DNA of 7,224 bases from CAVSWN01 sp046728115 (GTDB lineage: Bacteria > Acidobacteriota > Vicinamibacteria > Vicinamibacterales > CAVVIG01), in contig JBKPDW010000186.1 in the NCBI GenBank assembly GCA_046728115.1, forward strand, positions 1 through 7,224. The letters run 5' to 3'. Of this stretch, positions 1-5,408 are shown piece by piece. Position numbers and translations under genes: made by a program. The notes under the pieces were generated by a model, which saw only the letters and a list, made by a program, of their open reading frames with translations, did not search any database and was not told where the DNA came from. Numbering within the stretch: the first letter of the stretch is position 1; each line of letters starts with the position of its first letter.

Positions 1-4
1 GGTC

Positions 5-937
5 ATGGGCACAGGCGCAACACGCGACTACGATGTCGGCCCCAAGAATCATTGGCGGCGAACCATCTGGAACGAGATCCTTCGACGCACTGCCGGACAG
101 GAGAAACAGAAGCTGATTCTGTACTTGGCCGGTCCCCAAGACCTTGATCGGAAAGTTGCGCTTCAGAAAGGTGTGCCAGATCAGAATCTCGTCGCGATTG
201 ACGTAGTTATGGAAAACGTCCTGCGCGTGCGCGAAGAGGGCCGTCCCGCGCTCAAGGGGGACATGATCGACCTTCTCTGGTCATGGCCAGAAGATTGGCC
301 CGTCTGCGCCGTTCTGATGGACCTTTGCTCTGGCATCGAATGAGGCAACGGCGGCGCGTACGACGCGTTCGAAACCAAGCCGTTACGAAATGCGGCCATC
401 ATGGTCAATTTCATGAGAGGACGCGACCGCTGGTCGAACGAAATGCGCGAGAACCTCGAACGTGCTGGTTTGCTCAAGCCGCTCTGGCGCACAACGCTTG
501 CCGAAGGCGAGCCGGAACTGGTGGTTGAGGACACGACGAACAGAGCTTTTCAATTCCTGATGTTTCACGCCTGGGATCTGTTTTGTGTGATAGAGACTGG
601 CGAAGCGCGCGTTCCCGGTCCGCGAGGAACTCGTGGAGAGATGCTTCTTCCCGACGACGAGCAGACCGCCAAGGAGTTCAACGCGGAGATCGGGTTGATT
701 CTCGGCATGATGAAGCCGAGGTTTTTTTCCTATCGATCGGGTCAGCTCGTCTTCGACTCCGCCGTCTTTCAGTCGCATGCTCGAGGGTTGGATCGGGCAC
801 CCGCCCATCTCCAGGAAGTCAAGAAGAAGGCTGAGATGGCGATCGCTCAGAACATCGAGAAGATGCGCTCCCCAGAGCTGGCTAGGGCGATCGCTCCCAC
901 GCTGGCCGTCAGAACTCGTCGCCTTCGCAGGCGATGA
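5..937 (+). pseudogene. SAM-methyltransferase-like protein, split by in-frame TGA
   Basis: Two open stretches, 5-343 and 401-937, lie in the same frame. Only the TGA at 341-343 separates them, and the 57 bases between also translate sensibly in that frame (GNGGAYDAFETKPLRNAAI). Read through, they give one protein of about 310 residues. The N-terminal half has the order of elements of a class I Rossmann methyltransferase: LYLAGPQDLDR near residue 39 (motif I-like), NLVAIDV near 61 (acidic residue after strand 2), a GDMIDLL segment near 85 and CAVLMDLCSGI near 101 (motif IV-like). The C-terminal half (GLILGMMKPRFFSYRSGQLV) is unfamiliar. The methyltransferase reading is inference from motif order; the substrate is unknown. 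An Arg codon CGA changed to TGA would explain the stop. If not read through, the products are a 112-aa piece and a 178-aa piece starting at ATG 401. The frame is open to the left edge, so the true start could lie outside. Confidence 0.6.
341..343 (+). other. In-frame TGA stop interrupting the 5-937 gene
   Basis: The TGA sits between ATCGAA and GGCAACGGC, with coherent coding sequence in the same frame on both sides. A single C-to-T change from CGA (Arg) is the simplest origin. A short hairpin with arms CGCGT and ACGCG (355-367) begins 11 bases after it. It is too small to make a strong case for recoding. Confidence 0.6.
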
Positions 938-1300
938 CTGGATTTAGCCCAGCTGCGCTTACGCCGCCCCGCTCCACAGCTGCAAGTACCGCTGGTTGCA
1001 CGCCCGCGATTTGAACCCGCGACCGTTTGTTGCTCTGAGATCGCGAACCCTTTGGGCGCGAGTGCTGGCTTGGTCGCGATAACGCACGGGTCCGCGCTCG
1101 ATCAGCTCGAAACCGAATGTCAGGCGATGGGAAAGTGGCGTGAGCCTGATTGCGCACGCCGAACGCGTCGCACGTTCACGAGTGGAAGACGCGAAAGGGA
1201 AGCCTGGAAGGGGATCGGCCTGAAAAGTGGTCATTCTGGTTGCCGCCACAGTTACCAAGACGGAACGGGATCGCGTGAATTCCTCGGGAAAGTTCACGAG
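938..1300. other. Gene-free stretch with a tRNA-like T-arm remnant
   Basis: No convincing coding frame is present. Read on the minus strand, 1000-1025 contains a GTTCAAATC T-loop motif preceded by GGTCGCG, as at the 3' end of a tRNA gene. The bases flanking the loop do not pair, and no anticodon arm or acceptor stem could be assembled. It may be a decayed tRNA or attachment-site remnant, or chance. The long minus-strand frame across 959-1366 is an antisense reading of this DNA and of the tRNA fragment. Confidence 0.45.
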
Positions 1301-1356
<56 letters not shown>

Positions 1357-1384
1357 AATCCCCCAAAATATTAGAGAATCCATT

Positions 1385-1402
1385 CGGTCGTGGTCGGTCG
1401 TG
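1385..1402. repeat. Tandem direct repeat CGGTCGTG, 10-bp period
   Basis: CGGTCGTG occurs at 1385-1392 and again at 1395-1402, one helical turn apart, just after the tRNA-Pro fragment. Integrase or excisionase arm sites have this kind of spacing and position, but that role is inferred only. Confidence 0.5.
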
Positions 1403-1436
1403 ACCGGCCGCGATCGGTAGGTTTTGGGGTCAAACC

Positions 1437-1456
1437 TGTATGCTGTTTGTATGCTG
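1437..1456. repeat. Tandem direct repeat TGTATGCTG, 11-bp period
   Basis: Two exact 9-base copies lie at 1437-1445 and 1448-1456, separated by TT. The helical phasing suggests a protein-binding site, possibly an integrase or excisionase arm site beside the tRNA attachment core. An 8-bp inverted pair, CCCCAAAA (1361-1368) and TTTTGGGG (1422-1429), lies between the tRNA end and these copies. Confidence 0.5.
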
Positions 1457-1505
1457 ACGGCGCGCGGCAATCAGCGCTAAGTCAAGAACGAGCAGATCGT
1501 AGCGA

Positions 1506-1531
1506 GGCCGGCGTCGCACGCCGGCCTTTTT
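1506..1531 (+). terminator. Intrinsic (rho-independent) terminator
   Basis: GGCCGGCG (1506-1513) pairs with CGCCGGCC (1519-1526) around TCGCA, and T1514-A1518 can add a ninth pair. Five T residues follow (1527-1531). The stem is very GC-rich and the U tract lies on the plus-strand side, so it stops rightward transcription. It would fit as the original terminator of the tRNA-Pro transcript, about 150 bases after the CCA end. Confidence 0.8.
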
Positions 1532-1809
1532 CGCGTACGAGGACAGCATCTCCCGAGGTCTCGGCGCCCGGCTCCCATCAGGCGGTGATTCAGCGCTTCA
1601 GGACTTAGGAGGCTCGCTTTCAGGCTATCCTGCTCGCAACCCACACGCCGCGGTTTTTGGGGCTTTCAGATTTCGTGGTGCATTTGGGAATCCGCTGCGG
1701 GTCCGAGTTGGGCTCCGCCTGCGGGTCCGTCGTTTAACCACCCCGGTCGAAACCATCTCGACGCTGCCGTGTGAATCAGGGAACGGTCCTGCGAGGGACG
1801 AGCAGCAGC
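1532..1809. other. Gene-free stretch after the terminator
   Basis: No coding frame here looks real. The only structure I see is an 11-base direct repeat, CTGCGGGTCCG, at 1695-1705 and 1719-1729 (24 bases start to start). The promoter for the gene at 1822 would have to lie here, but no clear -35/-10 pair is visible. Confidence 0.4.
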
Positions 1810-1814
1810 GGAGG
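1810..1814 (+). promoter_or_regulatory. Shine-Dalgarno site for the TTG start at 1822
   Basis: GGAGG lies seven bases upstream of TTG 1822. This is what supports the non-ATG start of the following gene. Confidence 0.7.
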
Positions 1815-1821
1815 CTGACCC

Positions 1822-2527
1822 TTGACTCTGTGCTCAGCGAAAGATCTGCACAAGAAGATCGACGCATTTCACAGCCGCCTCGTTGCAGATCCGCATCACC
1901 GTTATCGGTCTTGGGAGCATTGCTACATCTTCTTCAGTTCACGGACGCGTGAAGCGCTCCTTGGAGACAAAAAGGCAGCGGCCCTGCAACTTGGGTTCTA
2001 TCTAGCCAGCCTGGGGGATGTATCGAGGTTCTAGCTTCCTGCTTCGACGCACGTTCACAGCTCACGAAGAAGTCGTCGAACGGCTGGCATCGCCTGATTT
2101 CGCACCACTGTGGCACGACGAGACTGGCACAAGCGTGTCAAATCCTGCGCTCGTGAAGCTAATTCTGTCGGCAGTCGCCGCAGTCAAGGAAGCATACGTG
2201 CCGTTCGGGAAAGCAACGGATACGCTCGCAACAAAAGTTCTACTCGGCACTGTGGCATGCCTGCCCGCGTGCGACAGGTTCTTCAAGGATGGCTTCAAGG
2301 CACGAGGCTACTCGTACTCGAAAGTCAATCGACAGTTCGTAGAGCGGATGCTCGCGTTTTGCTCCGACTGCCGCGACACCCTGCGGACGGAGCAGACAAG
2401 AATCCAAGACGGCAGCGGACTGCACTATCCGCTGATGAAGTTGGCGGATATGTACTTCTGGGAGATCGGGTACGAGATGGACGCACGGAAGCCCAGGCGT
2501 GACCCGGATTTGTCACCGGACGACTAG
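1822..2527 (+). pseudogene. Uncharacterised conserved-looking protein, frameshifted by one C
   Basis: Translation starts at TTG 1822 behind a perfect GGAGG. The first frame (1822-2034) reads well as far as LGFYLAS, then turns to nonsense (LGDVSRF) and stops. The next frame (2018-2527) takes over with MYRGSSFLLRR. Dropping one C at 2010/2011 joins them as FYLASWGMYRGSSFLL, giving a continuous protein of about 234 residues. I recall similar SWGMYRG-type segments from uncharacterised bacterial proteins, but cannot name a family. The product looks soluble and largely helical, with a cysteine-containing middle (CLPACDRFF, then CSDCRD) and an acidic end (DPDLSPDD). No catalytic motif is evident. 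The lesion is either a real frameshift or a base-calling error in the CC-TGGGGG context. Without repair, only a 70-aa fragment would be made from the RBS-supported start. Confidence 0.7.
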
Positions 2528-2591
2528 AGGTCGAGGCGGTCACACCTGGAAGAAAGTTCTAGACCGTCCCGTTCAGGTATCCAGTCGAGGG

Positions 2592-2816
2592 TTAGCCCTT
2601 CAGCGCAGAGATGACGGCTTGTCTTCGAAGATCGTCTTGCAGCGCCTTTGCTCGTTCGATAAGGAACGCAACGCGGTCATCGTCCGTCACAGTCGCAAGG
2701 TCCGAGAGCTTTTGTTTGCGCGCTTGCTCGGTCGCCGGAATCAATCCGAGAGCGGCCCTCAGGATGTGCCGCACCAGGCCCTCAAAGTTCCACCTCAGAT
2801 TTGGGAATAGCCGCAC
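2592..2816 (-). CDS. Small helical protein of unknown function
   Basis: This 74-residue frame has a natural composition, unlike the Arg/Ser-rich overlapping frames on the other strand. It runs from GTG 2816 to TAA. The N-terminal part (RLFPNLRWNFEGLVRHIL) is mixed basic and aromatic. From about residue 28 it becomes amphipathic and helical (ATEQARKQKL, then DDDRVAFLIERAKALQDDL), a pattern seen in small dimerising or regulatory proteins. No Shine-Dalgarno is visible before the GTG. The frame stays open upstream to a TGA near 2876, and SDQSK just before the GTG also reads plausibly, so the start is uncertain and this could be the end of a decayed longer gene. It faces the frameshifted gene at 1822-2527 tail to tail across 64 bases. 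Confidence 0.45.
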   Translation of the reverse strand: MRLFPNLRWNFEGLVRHILRAALGLIPATEQARKQKLSDLATVTDDDRVAFLIERAKALQDDLRRQAVISALKG

Positions 2817-2961
2817 CTTGGACTGGTCGCTTCGTGGAGGCCGGGAAGGGCCGCGACCTGGGGCATCGCGCCCTCAGGCCGTCACGTCGAGTCGAGTACG
2901 CTGCCGACAGCGGTGGCCGCTCAGACATGGACTCTCAGCGTTCCAGCTATAACATCGAGTC

Positions 2962-3471
2962 GTGCCCTTCGGCGCATGGCTCCGCGAACGTCTCGGCATA
3001 CCCACGCGTGCCGAGCTGTCCGGTATCACACTCGCGCTCAATGACGCGCTCGAAGTACCGGCGTCGCGCGACTTGGCACTGCTAATTCGTGCGTGTGGCG
3101 TGATGCCAGCCGGTTCCGTCCTGTACCTTGAAGGCGGCACGCACCCGGCTGACGTGCGCCAGTTCCTCGATGCCCACCAGGTTTCGCAGCCGACGAAGCT
3201 CGCTCCTCACACGATCTGGCCCCGGCCGGTCGTGCATCATATCTCGATCACCAGCGAGACGATCGAGTACGTGGCACGAGTAGCGGAGACGGTTGCAGGC
3301 CCCGAGTTGTGCATCCATCTTTGCGTCTATGCTGGCGATCGTGTGCTCGTGTCTGCACCCGACGCGCCCGGCGATCCTGTGCTGATCAACCGCCATCTGC
3401 CTGACGAGATCATCACAGCGTTCGCGGAGTCGCTTGGCTTCTCGCGGGACAAAGTGACGGCAATGCACTGA
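2962..3471 (+). CDS. Uncharacterised 169-aa protein
   Basis: This is a complete frame with good composition and GC-rich third positions. The start is GTG 2962, the first usable codon after an in-frame TAA at 2950-2952; there is no clear Shine-Dalgarno, so the start is only moderately supported. The N-terminal part (residues 1-45) is amphipathic, with LRERLGIPTRAELSG. Strand-rich segments follow: AGSVLYLEGG near 50, VVHHISITSETIEYV near 89 and ELCIHLCVYAGDRVLVSAP near 115. The C-terminal helix is DEIITAFAESLGF. No signal peptide, membrane helix or recognised catalytic motif is seen, and I do not recognise the family. It reads as a soluble alpha/beta protein. The stop codon is embedded in a palindrome (3463-3480). 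The overlapping minus-strand frame here is its antisense shadow. Confidence 0.65.
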   Translation: MPFGAWLRERLGIPTRAELSGITLALNDALEVPASRDLALLIRACGVMPAGSVLYLEGGTHPADVRQFLDAHQVSQPTKLAPHTIWPRPVVHHISITSETIEYVARVAETVAGPELCIHLCVYAGDRVLVSAPDAPGDPVLINRHLPDEIITAFAESLGFSRDKVTAMH

Positions 3472-3480
3472 CCAGTGCAT
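3463..3480. repeat. Palindrome overlapping the stop codon
   Basis: ATGCACTG (3463-3470) and CAGTGCAT (3473-3480) are perfect inverted arms around AC, and the TGA stop of the upstream gene lies inside. No T tract follows, so it is not a classic intrinsic terminator. It could act as a transcript-end hairpin or a dimeric protein site. Confidence 0.5.
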
Positions 3481-3560
3481 CATCATTGTGGAGTGGTTGG
3501 CAGCAATTCGACTGAGCGTCGGCAGGCCGTCGCGTCGGTCAGCGGCGAGTGCGTAGTGGC

Positions 3561-3848
3561 TCAGTTCGCGTCGCGCGGGACCTGACGCGCAAACAGCCAC
3601 GCCACCGCCCAACCGACCATCATTCCCAGGCAGGCGCAGATCGCTGAAACGTCGGTCGTGATCCACCGGGCGACGAGATTGCTGACGGCTACGCCTGACG
3701 ACATCCCGCCGATGGTCCCGATCACCATGATCTCGCCGCGCGTGCGACTCGGGCCGACCAGCGCCCGAAAGAGCGCCCCCACGATGATCAAGACGGTGAC
3801 AATGCCCGCTCGCGCGATCAACCTGACACCTGCGCTACTGATGTCCAT
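3561..3848 (-). CDS. Small three-helix membrane protein, holin-like topology
   Basis: From ATG 3848 the product has 95 residues. Three hydrophobic segments cover most of it: about residues 9-32 (LIARAGIVTVLIIVGALF), 39-61 (EIMVIGTIGGMSSGVAVSNL) and 66-87 (SAICACLGMMVGWAVAWLF). A basic loop (GPSRTRG) follows the first helix. A GTG at 3881 would add 11 residues (MGLGHVHSSAE). Neither start has a clear Shine-Dalgarno; ATG is preferred because it gives a compact N-terminus (MDISSAG). The size and topology resemble phage holins and small immunity or accessory membrane proteins, but no family-specific motif supports either. It follows the cysteine-rich peptide gene on the same strand after about 170 bases, so the two may be co-transcribed. 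Confidence 0.6.
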   Translation of the reverse strand: MDISSAGVRLIARAGIVTVLIIVGALFRALVGPSRTRGEIMVIGTIGGMSSGVAVSNLVARWITTDVSAICACLGMMVGWAVAWLFARQVPRDAN

Positions 3849-4022
3849 TTCGGCCGATGAGTGTACGTGGCCGAGACCCACCGCAGCGATTTAGGAGCGA
3901 TGGCTGCAGCCCACTCTCACCGTCGCACGGGCCAACTCGACACATTCGACAATGCGTCCTGCCGGATCGGTTGATTCGCGGACAACGCGGCGGAACATCG
4001 TTTGCCACGATCCCTGTCACGC

Positions 4023-4295
4023 TTAAAAGTCAGGCAACCAAGAACAACTCTGATATCCAGCCCACTCCGTATGGCACCTACCGCTGTTCGGGTCACAAAA
4101 CAAACTGTCGCAAGACTTGACCACGCCGACCAGCGTGTCCAACACACCGCAGTCGCATACCCGCCCGACATAGAGCGGTAATTGCGGAACGACGGTGCGC
4201 CTTGTACGACTTCCGTCATCGCCATCGCCGGCAGCGTTGTACTCTGTTGTTGCTAGATGGAGCGAGTTCTCGGCGGTAAATGCAGGCAAGCTCAT
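4023..4295 (-). CDS. Small cysteine-rich protein, 90 aa
   Basis: ATG 4295 is preceded by a strong AAGGAAGGAG (4304-4313) with 8-base spacing, which fixes the start over the longer frame from 4337. The N-terminal part, MSLPAFTAENSLHLATTEYN, is cysteine-free, polar and not a signal peptide. I recall similar FTAE-SLY starts in small uncharacterised bacterial proteins, but cannot verify this. A spacer (AAGDGDDGSRTRR) and PQLPLYVG follow. The C-terminal half holds six cysteines: C47, C49, C62, C67, C74 and C84, in VCDCG, SCDSLFCDPNSGRC and GYQSC. The cysteine-free leader followed by a cysteine-rich end suggests a disulfide- or metal-bound small protein, or a modified peptide precursor; these are inferences. 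A short gene lies 51 bases upstream and the three-helix membrane protein downstream, both on the same strand. Confidence 0.7.
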   Translation of the reverse strand: MSLPAFTAENSLHLATTEYNAAGDGDDGSRTRRTVVPQLPLYVGRVCDCGVLDTLVGVVKSCDSLFCDPNSGRCHTEWAGYQSCSWLPDF

Positions 4296-4303
4296 GGTCC
4301 CCA

Positions 4304-4313
4304 CTCCTTCCTT
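4304..4313 (-). promoter_or_regulatory. Strong Shine-Dalgarno for the cysteine-rich protein
   Basis: Read on the minus strand the sequence is AAGGAAGGAG, 8 bases before ATG 4295. It is the best RBS on this strand and decides the start. Confidence 0.75.
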
Positions 4314-4346
4314 CTCGGTTAAGGCCGCTCTCAACACCGTCCTCGA

Positions 4347-4506
4347 TCATCCGTCGTCGTCGTTCTGTCGTTCCACCAGGCGAATCTGTCGGCGCCGCAG
4401 TTCCGTCAGCGCCCGATCGCCGTCGCCTTCTAGTACCTGCCGTCGCGCAGTCGAGAACATCGTTCCACGGGATCGGCAACGGCTGGCGAATCCATCGGCG
4501 CTTCAT
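4347..4506 (-). pseudogene. Small gene upstream of the cysteine-rich protein, possibly frameshifted
   Basis: Two overlapping frames each look coding over part of this stretch. From ATG 4506, MKRRWIRQPLPIPWNDVLDC reads naturally, then turns into Arg-rich nonsense after about residue 24. In the neighbouring frame, a helical basic/acidic tail (VLEGDGDRALTELRRRQI, ending in QNDDDG) runs to TGA at 4347-4349. One extra G near 4437 would join them into a product of about 52 residues. Alternatively, the second frame has its own ATG at 4460 (MFSTARRQ), giving a complete 37-residue protein, though with only a weak GGAAC before it. I cannot decide between a frameshifted gene and a real 37-residue one. 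No function is apparent. Confidence 0.35.
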
Positions 4507-4814
4507 CAGTCTCGCATACCGCCGCTGATCAGGGGGCGGCGGCTGGCAGGACGGGCTACGGCCTCACGGCCGCGCCGCTCACGCGGCTTGACGCCCTCCA
4601 GTACCTGGGTTCATTCGACGCGCAAATGCGGACGGCGGTATGCGGCACGTCGGCGTCAGGTTCAAGACACTGGCAGGCGCATTATGCGTCCGAACAACGA
4701 CCAGGCTGCGGGGACGCTGCCGAAGCCGTACCAGTCCCGTCTTCATCCGCAGGCGATCACGACAGGATTTGAGTCAGATCACGCTCAAGTCCGGTTGCAG
4801 CCACGTGCAACATC
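4507..4814. other. Stretch without an assignable gene; a coding-like frame with no usable start
   Basis: One plus-strand frame (open from 4434 to the TGA at 4770-4772) has strongly GC-rich third positions around 4555-4640. It reads GYGLTAAPLTRLDALQYLG, but offers no ATG before 4626. From about 4680 a second plus frame (MRPNNDQAAGTLPKPY) also looks partly coding. This pattern suits the decayed remains of a gene, but I recognise no family. Confidence 0.35.
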
Positions 4815-5408
4815 GTGAACGCACCTGCGTCGGTCGCACTCACTTCCTGGACACGTGTTCTTCCGCGTGCGATCGTACTTGTTCCGGATCTTCGGTTTGA
4901 ACCCCAGGATCTCGTGAGTAGCGATGCTCAAGTCGCAGAGGCAATGATCGTCTCTGGAACCGACACAGGCGGGTTTCTTCAACATCCTCCTACTGGGAAA
5001 CCGTTCCGGTTCTTCATGATGACGGTTTACATCCTGAAGGATCGTCAGATTGTCTATGCGCGGCGCGCGTACGACTTGACGGGCTTTCTACTTCAGCTGG
5101 CGACGGATTCTGCGATCCCCACGAACGCGAGTCAGCTCTATGGAGAACTCTCATTCTACGCTTGGCGAATTAGAGAGGGCAGGTCACCTCAGCCTCGGAC
5201 CCCTGCCGAGGGGAATGCAGACCTTGGCTCAGGAAGCGTTCGTAAATCTGGTCCGGAGCGACTGCAATCCGTCAATGGAGTATCTCGGTTCCACCACAAT
5301 GGGTGCAGGACTGCAAATGGTTGTCATCCCTTGGTCAAGGCATTAATCGGCGCTGGTCACGGGAAGGAAATCGGCGCCGATCGCCAAGCTTCGCCCGTTT
5401 CCAGTTGA
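4815..5408 (+). CDS. SnoaL-like (ester/polyketide cyclase-type) fragment
   Basis: Residues 24-95 match the core of SnoaL-like ester cyclase domains. They show PDLRFEPQDLV (24-34), a strand ending GTDTGGFLQHPPTGKPFRF (48-66), MMTVYILKDRQIV (68-80) and the closing AYDLTGFLLQL (85-95). SnoaL-like folds are small cone-shaped barrels; some members catalyse aldol-type cyclisation, many have no known substrate. The usual N-terminal helix and first strands, about 50 residues that carry part of the pocket, are missing. What precedes PDLRF from GTG 4815 is unfamiliar and has no RBS, so the gene is probably 5'-truncated or frameshifted near 4880. The tail after residue 110 (REGRSPQPRTPAEG onward) does not look like a domain and overlaps another frame at 5140-5346. 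I see a degraded SnoaL-family gene rather than an active enzyme. Confidence 0.5.
   Translation: MNAPASVALTSWTRVLPRAIVLVPDLRFEPQDLVSSDAQVAEAMIVSGTDTGGFLQHPPTGKPFRFFMMTVYILKDRQIVYARRAYDLTGFLLQLATDSAIPTNASQLYGELSFYAWRIREGRSPQPRTPAEGNADLGSGSVRKSGPERLQSVNGVSRFHHNGCRTANGCHPLVKALIGAGHGKEIGADRQASPVSS
5140..5346 (+). CDS. Possible 68-aa protein or the frameshifted tail of the SnoaL-like gene
   Basis: This frame runs ATG to TAA and overlaps the SnoaL-like frame. Its second half (MQTLAQEAFVNLVRSDCNPS, then EYLGSTTMGAGLQ) has a more natural composition than the overlapping frame, so coding may switch here. It has no clear Shine-Dalgarno and no recognised domain. Its TAA (5344-5346) shares bases with the stop of the convergent RCC1 gene. 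It is either a separate short gene or the real C-terminus of a frameshifted upstream gene. Confidence 0.3.
   Translation: MENSHSTLGELERAGHLSLGPLPRGMQTLAQEAFVNLVRSDCNPSMEYLGSTTMGAGLQMVVIPWSRH

Noticed and set aside
341..369. Selenocysteine insertion at the TGA with a downstream hairpin
   Set aside because: The hairpin has only five firm pairs and no recognisable bacterial SECIS loop, and the residue context does not suggest a catalytic Cys or Sec position.
1000..1025. Second tRNA gene on the minus strand (GGTCGCGGGTTCAAATC)
   Set aside because: The bases flanking the T-loop do not pair and no anticodon or acceptor stem can be built, so at most it is a remnant.
1390..1608. 72-aa plus-strand frame
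   Set aside because: It runs through the direct repeats and the intrinsic terminator and has no RBS or natural composition.
3082..3666. 194-aa minus-strand frame
   Set aside because: It overlaps the better gene at 2962-3471 and has the Arg/His-rich composition of an antisense shadow.
4195..4818. 207-aa plus-strand frame
   Set aside because: Its first half is Ser/Arg/Pro-rich antisense of the minus-strand small genes; no domain is visible. Only its last 45 residues look partly coding.
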